Part shown: positions 24,035 to 35,151 of the stretch, piece by piece
Layout: every line of letters begins with the position of its first letter
Position numbering within the stretch: the stretch's first letter is position 1
Assembly: GCA_036346225.1 (NCBI GenBank)
Contig: JARFIW010001177.1
Span: forward strand, 280,501 to 344,500
From: Platerodrilus igneus
Taxonomy: Eukaryota > Arthropoda > Insecta > Coleoptera > Lycidae
Direction: 5' to 3'
Length of the DNA: 64,000 bases
Position numbers and translations under genes: made by a program
Notes under the pieces: generated by a model
The model's input: the letters and a program-made list of their open reading frames with translations, nothing else
What the model was told of the DNA's origin: nothing
Database searches by the model: none

Positions 24035-24036
<2 letters not shown>
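21934..24036 (+). repeat. D2 3' LTR
   Basis: Partner of 16,726-18,823, with its TATA box at 22,639-22,646. The right end ATCACAGCA abuts (TA)n. It still includes the fossil primer module (about 23,950-23,985), proving that module is now part of the LTR. Confidence 0.85.

Positions 24037-24079
<43 letters not shown>
24037..24079. repeat. (TA)n microsatellite
   Basis: A TA tract between D2 and the hairpin segment before LTR E. Confidence 0.95.
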
Positions 24080-24081
<2 letters not shown>

Positions 24082-24154
24082 GACAAGTTATTTGCAGTCC
24101 GCAATAAGAAATAGTATATGAAGTAAGATACATCTTACTTCATATACTATTTCT
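24080..24154. repeat. Short segment with a perfect hairpin
   Basis: After ATGACAAGTTATTTGCAG comes an inverted repeat: AAGAAATAGTATATGAAG... (24,106) and its complement ending at 24,154, with a loop of about four bases. The same segment is in reverse at 38,853-38,917. It lies between (TA)n tracts. Confidence 0.8.
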
Positions 24155-24196
24155 TATATATTATTATATATTATATATATTATATATTATTATATC

Positions 24197-24227
<31 letters not shown>
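24155..24227. repeat. Complex TA/TTA-rich tract
   Basis: Interleaved TATTA and TA units leading into LTR E; the counterpart is 38,711-38,852, which is longer. Confidence 0.85.
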
Positions 24228-24234
<7 letters not shown>

Positions 24235-26816
24235 TTCTGTGGTATTTCATTAATAAATAGGGTTAGATAGCTTACTTCACAATTTATTTCAGGTTTCAAT
24301 ACGTAAAGACCAAAAAGCAACAATTTGTAACAGTTTGCAAATTACTAGTGCAGGATTTAATTTTAGAAAGAACTTTCAGAATGCATAAATTCAATGTAGC
24401 ATAAGGGTAGAATCACGAATACTAATTAAAGTAGTGTGTTACAATATAAATATTCTTTGGCGTATATTTAAGAATCATAAACATATTTAATCATTGTAGG
24501 TAATTAGTGTTGCTTAGGGTGTAAATATAAAGCTTCAACGATTTCTGTTTCATTTTTAAATTATTGTGTAAGATTTCTAAAGGCAAACGTTGACCATTAT
24601 AGTCGTCAAGTAGATATATAACCTTTAAAAGTTACGTTATAGTGAATAGGTGTATTTGCTAGAACGCTCTTCTAAGATTTCAAGCAAGGAGGTTGAGCAT
24701 TTTAAACCGTTGAAATTCTAAGGATTGTGTATAACGACAAACAGGCAGTTATAGTTTTAATAGTTTTCCAAGTATAATTTGTAGATAAAACAAAACAAAC
24801 AAACATCGAGTTCAAGGAAGAGGGATTTATTGTTGTCGGTTAGAAATGTAGGAACCCAAACATAACAACGAAGGATACCTATAGTATAAGCAAGAATAGG
24901 ATGGAAAAGTATCGTATCAAGTATTCATTTAACATGGGGGAAAACTGAAATAAGGATAGTAGATATTAATGCATATGGAAAGAAGAAAGTTGAACTTATT
25001 TGCATGTTATTTAAAGTAGGTATTTCATCAAGGACAGATGAAACTTGCCAACAGAGAAACAAAGTAAGACTATCAGACAAAGTAGGTATGGGACGGAGAC
25101 AAGTATAGTTTTGAATATTGTTTAGAGAGGCTGATGCTTGATTACTGCTACAGGTAGATAACAAGCGTAAAAAAGAACGGTTTTTTGGTTAAGTATGGAT
25201 AATAGTGAGAAAGAATACAAGGTGTTAATATAGACATACTTTGAGATGGGTTATTCTGTTGAATTGACATGTAAATGATTAACTGAACAAAGAGAGATTA
25301 ATTTGGCAGAAGGAGTAAGAGAAAGAAAAACATAATACAAAGTTAGTTAAATTTGGAGTTCAGACGAGGAAGTGGAATAAGAACAGATTGGGGTTAGACA
25401 AGGTAAGAAATAGTAGATTAAGAGAATATGTTGAAGGGAGATGGATATAATATAGGTATTATGGAAAGGGTGTTTTCAACATTAAATTGTTTTAGTAAGG
25501 ACTAAATTTCCGAGAAGTGAGTGTCCGTTGCAAGAGATATAAGGAAAATAACTACGGGAGAGGTTTTGTGCCGGGACAAAATTCTAGGATTTGGATGGCA
25601 GTTGATATTTTCTAAAGAAATTTCGGAGAAATGAGTGAACGTTTGCTTGTGGGATTTTAAGAATTGAGTAACCTTTGGAAGTTTACCAAGAAAGCTTTGT
25701 TTGTTTGTATTGACGGATTTTGAGAATTTAGGAGCTTTAGAGGGGCACAAAAGCCAATATAAAGACAAGGATTTGTTGGTAGGGCTCTCTTATCTTCACT
25801 TCTCTTTAAGCGCAACTACGTTAGTCTTCAAGTAACAACAGTCTTTGAGTTTAAAATATAACTAACACTAGTGGTGTTTAGTTTCGTCCAGCTGTCAGCA
25901 AAAGTATTATAAAAAATTCTAAAGAATGCAAATGGTAACAGACGGAAATAGGTAAGTACCGTCTACGTGATATTTGATTGGGTGCATAGTAGGCACTTTA
26001 AACGGAGTAGATGTTGATGGTAGACTGACGCGATTGTTCACCTACCGTAAATGGGACGTGTAGCTGCAGTAGAGAGATTTGAAAGTCTCTGGTAATTGAA
26101 AGGATATAGTCGCAGGTAGCAGTCACCGCTGGTGCAATCCTTATTAAGAGACATTCCTAAAGGCGCAGCTATTGATAAAAGCCGCAGACGTCAATGGTGT
26201 GAAAACAGATCCATGGGCAGTAGAATCCAGGGCACGGATGTTTCGAAAAATTTTAGCTTTTTGTGTTTAATTGATGTGCAATGACTTTTATACTTTATGG
26301 GTATGTACTGTGAAACTAAAAGTAACTGAATCAAAAACAGTTAGGCATTGAACGAACTTGTTTTTTGATATTATTTTTTTATATTTTGCTTAGGGGGAAT
26401 TTAGGTTATTGAAATGATTGCTGTACTATAGTATTGTGTGCAAGGTAAAAAGGATTTTTTGTAATTTGTTGTGCTGAAATTAGCACGAGTAATTAAAGGT
26501 TGTACTATGAGCTCGTACTAAACCAGAGTAATGTAAGGTTAGTGGTATAGTCCTGTTACTTTTTATGATTATTAATCTGGGAATATGTGATAAAATGTAT
26601 TATTTAAAAAGGGGATAACTTGTAATACAATAAATCTAAGAACTTGATTTTGCATGATGATTTTTGTATATAATTTTTCTATGAGTAAATCGAGGAGATT
26701 TACCGTTGCAGCGTCTTTCCTTTTTTGTGGCGTAGCTAGTTGTAATTTTTAGACAGGAGCAGAGCAGCCGTGGCAAACTACATTGTTTGAGTTTACTTTA
26801 CACAGGTAACTTTGCA
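24228..26816 (+). mobile_element. Solo LTR, family E (left copy)
   Basis: 2,589 bp, TGTATATTTC...AACTTTGCA. The inverted partner at 36,122-38,710 has exactly the same length with scattered substitutions. A TATA box (25,758) and downstream primer-site-like modules give plus orientation. The U3/R part carries residue-level similarity to LTR B on paper translation (RHKTSPVV vs RHKTPPV), hinting at common descent. Open frames inside are not convincing genes. Confidence 0.7.
25758..25764 (+). promoter_or_regulatory. TATA box of LTR E
   Basis: TATAAAG in the context GCCAATATAAAGACAAGG, with a CCAAT-like sequence just before it. Conserved in E' (minus strand, 37,174-37,180). Confidence 0.55.
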
Positions 26817-27003
26817 TTAATTTATGACACCCAATTTTTAGGGGCTTTTATAAAAGTAAACCACGCATTATTATAGCGACCAAAATCGGGACTCGAATTG
26901 TGGGGCTGTGGTACAAAGCGAACTTTGCAGCATTTATAACGCCCAAAAGTGGGCTTGGAATTAGCTTTAGGAATCAGACTACGCATTAATTTATGACGAA
27001 CCA
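26817..27003 (+). promoter_or_regulatory. Leader with four tandem primer-site-like modules
   Basis: Four units each begin with GCA followed by TTAATTTATGAC-like sequence: primer-like starts at about 26,825 (TGACACCCAA), 26,874 (TAGCGACCAA then GGACTCGAATT), 26,936 (TAACGCCCAA then GTGGG) and 26,994 (TGACGAACC). They resemble the complement of a tRNA-Lys 3' end with substitutions. The last unit runs into the first satellite monomer (CACGGAGGAG). Repeated in reverse at 35,939-36,121. Confidence 0.55.
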
Positions 27004-29152
27004 CGGAGGAGATCCGGCTCAACTGCCTTTTTCCATAGTATAATTTAAAAGAAAAGCAGGTTTAATGAGTTTTAAATTAATACAAAGTAAAAAAGGAATT
27101 GTTGGCAAGTGACATAAATTCAGCCACCAGGGCATCCTGTCGACGCGTTTTGCCCTAATTGGGGCTCATCAAGACAGGAGTAGCAAAGTTGTAGTAATTA
27201 ATACAAATACCTTATGGGTAGTAAAGCATAACCTAGCCCACAATTTGTGTCTTCGTGTCGTTTCACCTGACATCGCAGGCTCTACCAACAGTCGTCACGG
27301 AGGAGTTCCAGCTCAACTGCCGTCTTCCATAGCCAATAGGTATAATTAAAAAATAAGTAGGTTTAATGAGTATAAAATTAATACAAAGTAAAAAAGGAAC
27401 TATTGGCAAGTGACTCAAATTTAGCCACGAGGAAACCCTGTCGACGCGTTTCGCCCTAATTGAGGCTCATCAGGACAGGAGTAGCAAGGTTGTAGTATTT
27501 AATACAGACACTTTATGGATAGTACAGCATCACCTAGCGCACAATTTTTGTCTTCGTGTCGTTTCACCTGACATCGCAGGCTTTACCAACAGTCGGCACG
27601 GAGGAGATCCGGCTCAACTGCCTTTTTCCATAGTATAATTGAAAAGAAAAGTAGGTTTAATGAGTTTTAAATTAATACAAAGTAAAAAAGAAATTATTGG
27701 CAAGTGACATAAATTCAGCCACCAGGGCATCCTGTCGACGCGTTTTGCCCTAATTGGGGCTCATCAAGACAGGAGTAGCAAAGTTGTAGTAATTAATACA
27801 AATACCTTATGGGTAGTACAGCATAACCTAGCCCACAATTTGTGTCTTCGTGTCGTTTCACCTGACATCGCAGGCTCTACCAACAGTCGTCACGGAGGAG
27901 ATCCAGCTCAACTGCCGTCTTCCATAGCCAATAGGTATAATTAAAAAATAAGTAGGTTTAATGAGTATAAAATTAATACAAAGTAAAAAAGTAACTATTG
28001 GCAAGTGACTCAAATTTAGCCACGAGGAAACCCTGTTGACGCGTTTCGCCCTTATTGGGGCCCATCAGGACAGGAGTAGCAAGGTTGTAGTATTTAATAC
28101 AGACACCTTAAGGGTAGTACAGCATAACCTAGCCCACAATTTGTGTTTTCGTGTCGTTTCATCTAACATAGCAGGTTTTACCAACAGTCGGCACGGAGGA
28201 GATCCGGCTCAATTGCATTTTTCCATAGCCAAAAGGTATAATTTCAAAGAAAAGTAGGTTTAATGAGTCTTAAACTAATACAAAGTAAAAAGGGAATTAT
28301 TGGCAAGTGACTCAAATTCAACCACGAGGGCGGCCTATCGACGTGACTCGCCCTAATTGGGGCTCATCAAGAAAGGAGTAGCAAAGTTGTAGTATTTAAT
28401 ACAGACACCTTATGGGTAGCACAGCATAATCTAGCCCACAATTTGTGTCTTCGTGTCGTTTCACCTGACATTCCAGACTTTACCAACTGTTGGCACGAAG
28501 GAGATTCAGCTCAACTGCCTTTTTCCATAGCCAAAAAGTATATTTTAAAAGTAAAGTAGGTTTAATGAGTCTTAAATTAATACAAAGTAAAAAAGGAATT
28601 ATTGGCAAGTGACTCAAATTCAACCACGAGGGCGGCCTATCGACGTGACTCGCCCTAATTGGGGCTCATCAAGAAAGGAGTAGCAAAGTTGTAGTATTTA
28701 ATACAGACACCTTATGGGTAGCACAGCATAACCTAGCCCACAATTTGTGTCTTCGTGTCGTTTCACCTGACATCGCAGGTTCCACCAACAGTCGTCACAG
28801 AGGATTTCCAGCTCAACTGCCGTCTTCCATAGCCAAAAGGTATAATTAAAAAATAAGTAGGTTTAATGAGTATAAAATTAATACTATTGGCAAGTGACTC
28901 AAATTTAGCCACAAGGGCATCCTGTCGACGCGTTTCGCCGTAAATGGGGTACATCAAGCCAGGAGTAGCAAAGTTGTAGTATTAAATACAGACACCTTAT
29001 GGGTAGTACAGCATAATCTAGCCCACAATTTGTGTCTTCGTGTCGTTTCACCTGACATCGCAGGTTCCACCAACAGTCGTCACATCGGAGTTCCAGCTCA
29101 ACTGCCGTCTTCCATAGCCAAAAGGTATAATTAAAAAATAAGTAGGTTGGTA
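27000..29152 (-). repeat. Hammerhead-ribozyme satellite array, left arm
   Basis: About seven monomers of ~300 bp whose ribozyme strand is the minus strand. Ribozyme positions start near 27,135, 27,437, 27,730, 28,032, 28,335, 28,635 and 28,920. Monomers share the boxes GGTGAAACGACACGAAGACA and CCTAGCCCACAATTTGTG (opposite strands). Only the second keeps a fully plausible core; others carry the mutated CTTGATGA, CTGATGG or GAGT forms. The arm ends at an abrupt inversion point at about 29,152. Confidence 0.9.
27437..27480 (-). ncRNA. Type I hammerhead ribozyme, core intact (left arm)
   Basis: Minus strand: CTGATGA, stem II GCCT/GGGC with one T-G wobble and loop CAATTA, then GAAA, ACGCGT and cleavage-site C. 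Stem I pairs CCTGTC with GACAGG. Confidence 0.8.
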
Positions 29153-29255
29153 AAGCCTGCGATGTCAGGTGAAACGACACGAAGACAAAAATTGTGCGCT
29201 AGGTGATGCTGTACTATCCATAAGGTGTCTGTATTAAATACTGCAACCTTGCTAC

Positions 29256-29300
29256 TCCTGTCCTGATGAGCCCCAATTAGGGCGAAACGCGTCGACAGGA
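29256..29300 (+). ncRNA. Type I hammerhead ribozyme, intact core (reference copy)
   Basis: Stem I: TCCTGTC (29,256-29,262) pairs perfectly with GACAGGA (29,294-29,300). Core CTGATGA at 29,263-29,269. Stem II: GCCC (29,270-29,273) with GGGC (29,280-29,283), loop CAATTA. Then GAAA (29,284-29,287). Stem III is the self-complementary ACGCGT (29,287-29,292), which has no room for a loop in one molecule, so two ribozymes would pair as a dimer. The predicted cleavage is after C 29,293 (GUC). All core nucleotides match the hammerhead consensus. The known role is self-cleavage of tandem transcripts into monomers and religation to circles. Confidence 0.9.
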
Positions 29301-29556
29301 TTTCCTCGTGGCTAAATTTGAGTCACTTGCCAATAGTTTCTTTTTTACTGTGTATTAATTTTATACTCATTAAACCTACTTACCTTTTAATTATACCTTT
29401 TGGCTATGGAAGACGGCAGTTGAGCTGGAACTCCTCCGTGACGACTGTTGGTAGAACCTGCGATGTCAGCTGAAACGACACAAAGACACAAATTGTGGGC
29501 TAGGTTATGCTGTGCTACCCATAAGGTGTCTGTATTAAATACTACAACCTTGCTAC

Positions 29557-29601
29557 TCCTGTCCTGATGAGCCCCAGTTAGGACGAAACGCGTCGACAGG
29601 A
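29557..29601 (+). ncRNA. Hammerhead ribozyme, stem II mismatch
   Basis: Complete CTGATGA and GAAACGCGTC core and full stem I. Stem II has GGAC opposite GCCC (one C-A mismatch), loop CAGTTA. Confidence 0.8.
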
Positions 29602-30151
29602 TTTCTTCGTGGCTAAATTTGAGTCACTTGCCAATAGTTCCTTTTTACTTTGTATTAATTTTATGCTCATTAAACCGACTTATTTTTTAATTATACCTTT
29701 TGGCTATGGAAGACGGCAGTTGAGCTGGAACTCCTCTGTGACGACTGTTGGTGGAACCTGCGATGTCAGGTGAAACGACACGAAGACACAAATTGTGGGC
29801 TAGGTTATGCTGTACTACCCATAAGGTATTTGTATTAATTACTACAACTTTGCTACTCCTGTCTTGATGAGCCCCAATTAGGGCAAAACGCGTCGACAGG
29901 ATGCCCTGGTGGCTGAATTTATGTCACTTGCCAATAATTCCTTTTTTACTTTGTATTAATTTAAAACTCATTAAACCTACTTTTCTTTTAAATTATACTA
30001 TGGCAGTATGGCAGTTGAGCCGGATCTCCTCCGTGCCGACTGTTGGTAAAGCCTGCGATGTCAGGTGAAACGACACGAAGACAAAAATTGTGCGCTAGGT
30101 GATGCTGTACTATCCATAAGGTGTCTGTATTAAATACTGCAACCTTGCTAC

Positions 30152-30196
30152 TCCTGTCCTGATGAGCCCCAGTTAGGGCGAAACGCGTCGACAGGA
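30152..30196 (+). ncRNA. Hammerhead ribozyme, intact core
   Basis: All core bases present. Stem I 7 bp, stem II 4 bp with loop CAGTTA, palindromic stem III ACGCGT. Confidence 0.88.
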
Positions 30197-30746
30197 TTTC
30201 TTCGTGGCTAAATTTGAGTCACTTGCCAATAGTTCCTTTTTTACTTTGTATTAATTTTATACTCATTAAACCTACTTATTTTTTAGTTATACCTTTTGGC
30301 TATGGAAGACGGCAGTTGAGCTGGAACTCCTCTGTGACGAATGTTGGTGGAACCTGCGATGTCAGGTGAAACGACACGAAGACACAAATTGTGGGCTAGG
30401 TTATGCTGTACTACCCATAAGGTATTTGTATTAATTACTACAACTTTGCTACTCCTGTCTTGATGAGCCCCAATTAGGGCAAAACGCGTCGACAGGATGC
30501 CCTGGTGGCAGAATTTATGTCACTTGCCAATAATTCCTTTTTTACTTTGTATTAATTTAAAACTCATTAAACCTACTTTTCTTTTAAATTATACTATGGA
30601 AAAAGGCAGTTGAGCCGGATCTCCTCCGTGCCGACGGTTGGTAAAGCCTGCCATGTCAGGTGAAACGACACGAAGACACAAATTGTGGGCTAGGTTATGC
30701 TGTGCTACCCATAAGGGGTCTGTATTAAATACTACAACCTTGCTAC

Positions 30747-30791
30747 TCCTGTCCTGATGAGCCCCAGTTAGGGCGAAACGCGTCGACAGGA
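30747..30791 (+). ncRNA. Hammerhead ribozyme, intact core
   Basis: Same as 30,152-30,196: full stems I and II, loop CAGTTA, GAAACGCGTC. Confidence 0.88.
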
Positions 30792-31945
30792 TTTCTTCGT
30801 GGCTAAATTTGAGTCACTTGCCAATAGTTCCTTTTTTACTTTGTATTAATTTTATACTCATTAAACCTACTTATTTTTTAATTATACCTTTTGGCTACGG
30901 AAGAAGGCAGTTGAGTTGGAACTCCTCTGTGACGACTGTTGGTGGAACCTGCGATGTCAGGTGAAACGACACCAAGACACAAATTGTGGGCTAGGTTATG
31001 CTGTACTACCCATAAGGTATTTGTATTAATTACTACAACTTTGCTACTCCTGTCTTGATGAGCCCCAATTAGGGCAAAACGCGTCGACAGCATGCCCTGG
31101 TGGCTGAATTTATGTCACTTGCCAATAATTCCTTTTTTACTTTGTATTAATTTAAAACTCATTAAACCTACTTTCCTTTTAAATTATACTATGGAAAAAG
31201 GCAGTTGAGCCGAATCTCCTCCGTGTCGACGGTTGGTACAGCCTGCGATGTCAGGTAAAACGACACGAAGACACAAATTGTGGGCTAGGTTATGCTGTGC
31301 TACCCATAAGGTGTCTGTATTAAATACTACAACTGTGCTACTCCTGTCTTGATGAGCCCCAATTAAGGCGAGTCACGTCGATAGGCCGCCCTCGTGGTTG
31401 AATTTGAGTCACTTGCCAATAATTCCTTTTCTACTTTGTGTTAATTTAAGACTCATTAAACCTACTTTTCTTTTAAATTATACTTTTTGGCTATGGAAAA
31501 AGGCAGTTGAGCTGAATCTCCTTTGTGCCAACTATTGGTAAAGTCTGGAATGTCAGGTGAAACGACACGAAGACACAAATTGTGGGCTAGATTATGCTGT
31601 ACTACCCATAAGGTGTCTGTATTTAATACTACAACTTTGATACTCCTGGCTTGATGTGCCCCAATTACGGCGAAACGCGTCGACAGCATGCCCTTGTGGC
31701 TAAATTTGAGTCACTTACCAATAATTCCCTTTTTACTTTGTATTAGTTTAAGACTCATTAAGCCTACTTTTCTTTGAAATTATACCTTTTGGCTATGGAA
31801 AAAGGCAGTTGAGCCGGATCTCCTCCGTGCCGACTGTTGGTAAAACCTGCTACGTTAGGTGAAACGACACGAAAACACAAATTGTGGGATAGGTTATGCT
31901 GTACTATCCTTAAGGTGTCTGTATTAAATATTACAACCTTGCTAC

Positions 31946-31990
31946 TCCTGTCCTGATGAGCCCCAATTAGGGCGAAACGCGTCGACAGAG
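31946..31990 (+). ncRNA. Hammerhead ribozyme, intact core
   Basis: Core and stem II complete with loop CAATTA. Stem I is shortened at its outer end (GACAGAG). Confidence 0.85.
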
Positions 31991-32540
31991 TTTCCTCCTG
32001 GTTAAATTTGATTCACTTGCCAATAGTTCCTTTTTTACTTTGTATTAATTTTATACTCATTAAACCTACTTATTTTTTAATTATTCCTTTTGGCTATGGA
32101 AGACGGCAGTTGAGCTGGAACTCCTCCGTGACGACTGTTGGTAGAGCCTGCGATGTCAGGTGAAACGACACGAAGACACAAATTGTGGGCTAGGTTATGC
32201 TGTACTACCCATAAGGTATTTGTATTAATTACTACAACTTTGCTACTCCTGTCTTGATGAGTCCCAATTAGGGCAAAACGCGTCGACAGGATGCCCTGGT
32301 GGCTGAATTTATGTCACTTGCCAACAATTCCTTTTTTACTTTGTATTAATTTAAAACTCATTAAACCTACTTTTCTTTTAAATTATACTATGGAAAAAGG
32401 CAGTTGAGCCGGATCTTCTCCGTGCCGACTGTTGGTAAAGCCTGCGATGTCAGGTGAAACGACACGAAGACAAAAATTGTGCGCTAGGTGATGCTGTACT
32501 ATCCATAAGGTGTCTGTATTAAATACTGCAACCTTGCTAC

Positions 32541-32585
32541 TCCTGTCCTGATGAACCCCAATTAGGGCGAAACGCGTCGACAGGG
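32541..32585 (+). ncRNA. Hammerhead ribozyme, stem II first pair changed
   Basis: CTGATGA and GAAACGCGTC present. The first stem II base is A instead of G, giving an A-C mismatch next to the core, so activity is doubtful. Confidence 0.75.
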
Positions 32586-32841
32586 TTTCCTCGTGGCTAA
32601 ATTTGAGTCACTTGCCAATAGTTTCTTTTTTACTTTGTATTAATTTTATACTCATTAAACCTACTTATCTTTTAATTATACCTTTTGGCTATGGAAGACG
32701 GCAGTTGAGCTGGAACTCCTCCGTGACGACTGTTGGTAGAACCTGCGATGTCAGCTGAAACGACACAAAGACACAAATTGTGGGCTAGGTTATGCTGTGC
32801 TACCCATAAGGTGTCTGTATTAAATACTACAACCTTGCTAC

Positions 32842-32886
32842 TCCTGTCCTGATGAGCCCCAGTTAGGGCGAAACGCGTCGACAGGA
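32842..32886 (+). ncRNA. Hammerhead ribozyme, intact core
   Basis: Full stem I (7 bp), stem II with loop CAGTTA, GAAACGCGTC. Confidence 0.88.
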
Positions 32887-34211
32887 TTTCCTCGTGGCTA
32901 AATTTGAGTCACTTGCCAATAGTTCCTTTTTTACTTTGTATTAATTTTATACTCATAAACCTACTTATTTTTTAATTATACCTTTTGGCTATGGAAGACG
33001 GCAGTTGAGCTGGAACTCCTCTGTGACGACTGTTGGTGGAACCTGCGATGTCAGGTGAAACGACACGAAGACACAAATTGTGGGCTAGGTTATGCTGTAC
33101 TACCCATAAGGTATTTGTATTAATTACTACAACTTTGCTACTCCTGTCTTGATGAGCCCCAATTAGGGCAAAACGCGTCGACAGGATGCCCTGGTGGCTG
33201 AATTTATGTCACTTGCCAATAATTCCTTTTTTACTTTGTATTAATTTTATACTCATTAAACCTACTTATTTTTTAATTATACCTTTTGGCTACGGAAGAA
33301 GGCAGTTGAGCTGGAACTCCTCTGTGACGACTGTTGGTGGAACCTGCGATGTCAGGTGAAACGACACCAAGACACAAATTGTGGGCTAGGTTATGCTGTA
33401 CTACCCATAAGGTATTTGTATTAATTACTACAACTTTTCTACTCCTGTCTTGATGAGCCCCAATTAGGGCAAAACGCGTCGACAGCATGCCCTGGTGGCT
33501 GAATTTATGTCACTTGCCAATAATTCCTTTTTTACTTTGTATTAATTTAAAACTCATTAAACCTACTTTTCTTTTAAATTATACTATAGAAAAAGGCAGT
33601 TGAGCCGGATCTCCTCCGTGCCGACGGTTGGTAAAGCCTGCGATGTCAGGTGAAACGACACGAAGACACAAATTGTGGGCTAGGTTATGCTGTGCTACCC
33701 ATAAGGTGTCTGTATTAAATACTACAACTTTGCTACTCCTGTCTTGATGAGCCCCAATTAGGGCGAGTTACGTCGATAGGCCGCCCTCGTGGTTGAATTT
33801 GAGTCACTTGCCAATAATTCCTTTTCTACTTTGTATTAATTTAAGACTCATTAAACCTACTTTTCTTTTAAATTATACTTTTTGGCTATGGAAAAACGCA
33901 GTTGAGCTGAATCTCCTTCGTGCCAACTGTTGGTAAAGTCTGGAATGTCAGGTGAAACGACACGAAGACACAAATTGTGGGCTAGATTATGCTGTACTAC
34001 CCATAAGGTGTCTGTATTTAATACTACAACTTTGCTACTCCTGGCTTGATGTGCCCCAATTACGGCGAAACGCGTCGACAGCATGCCCTTGTGTGCCGAC
34101 TGTTGGTAAAACCTGCTATGTTAGGTGAAACGACACGAAAACACAAATTGTGGGATAGGTTATGCTGTACTACTCTTAAGGTGTCTGTATTAAATATTAC
34201 AACCTTGCTAC

Positions 34212-34255
34212 TCCTGTCCTGATGAGCCCCAATTAGGGCGAAACGCGTCGACAGG
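34212..34255 (+). ncRNA. Hammerhead ribozyme, intact core
   Basis: Core complete, loop CAATTA; stem I has 6 Watson-Crick pairs plus a T-G at the outer end. It follows the shortened 173-bp monomer. Confidence 0.87.
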
Positions 34256-34805
34256 GTTTCCTCGTGGTTAAATTTGAGTCACTTGCCAATAGTTCCTTTT
34301 TTACTTTGTATTAATTTTATACTCATTAAACCTACTTATTTTTTAATTATACCTTTTGGCTATGGAAGACGGCAGTTGAGCTGGAACTCCTCCGTGACGA
34401 CTGTTGGTAGAGCCTGCGATGTCAGGTGAAACGACACGAAGACACAAATTGTGGGCTAGGTTATGCTGTACTACCCATAAGGTATTTGTATTAATTACTA
34501 CAACTTTGCTACTCCTGTCTTGATGAGCCCAATTAGGGCAAAACACGTCGACAGGATGCCCTGGTGGCTGAATTTATGTCACTTGCCAACAATTCCTTTT
34601 TTACTTTGTATTAATTTAAAACTCATTAAACCTACTTTTCTTTTAAATTATACTATGGAAAAAGGCAGTTGAGCCGGATCTCCTCCGTGCCGACTGTTGG
34701 TAAAGCCTGCGATGTCAGGTGAAACGACACGAAGACAAAAATTGTGCGCTAGGTGATGCTGTACTATCCATAAGGTGTCTGTATTAAATACTGCAACCTT
34801 GCTAC

Positions 34806-34849
34806 TCCTGTCCTGATGAGCCCCAATTAGGGCGAAACGCGTCGACAGG
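34806..34849 (+). ncRNA. Hammerhead ribozyme, intact core
   Basis: Core complete, loop CAATTA, stem I 6 bp. Confidence 0.87.
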
Positions 34850-35106
34850 GTTTCCTCGTGGCTAAATTTGAGTCACTTGCCAATAGTTTCTTTTTTACTT
34901 TGTATTAATTTTATACTCATTAAACCTACTTATCTTTTAATTATACCTTTTGGCTATGGAAGACGGCAGTTGAGCTGGAACTCCTCCGTGACGACTGCTG
35001 GTAGAACCTGCGATGTCAGCTGAAACGACACAAAGACACAAATTGTGGGCTAGGTTATGCTGTGCTACCCATAAGGTGTGTGTATTAAATACTACAACCT
35101 TGCTAC

Positions 35107-35151
35107 TCCTGTCCTGATGAGCCCCAGTTAGGGCGAAACGCGTCGACAGGA
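35107..35151 (+). ncRNA. Hammerhead ribozyme, intact core
   Basis: Core complete, loop CAGTTA, stem I 7 bp. It is the last intact copy before degenerate monomers at 35,408 and 35,710. Confidence 0.88.

Larger units (their letters stand above)
16726..24036 (+). mobile_element. Gypsy-like LTR retrotransposon D2, non-autonomous
   Basis: Plus-strand element with LTRs at 16,726-18,823 and 21,934-24,036 (2,098 and 2,103 bp; TGTAGAAGC...ATCACAGCA). The internal region encodes the coiled-coil leader ORF, gag, protease and a truncated RT. It is head to head with D1 and ends at (TA)n on the right. The primer-binding site has been deleted. LTRs are nearly identical, so it is young. Confidence 0.85.

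Noticed and set aside
25502..25768. 88-codon frame in LTR E, repeated at 37,170-37,436
   Set aside because: It is preserved only because E and E' are near copies. It overlaps the TATA box and has no recognisable domain.
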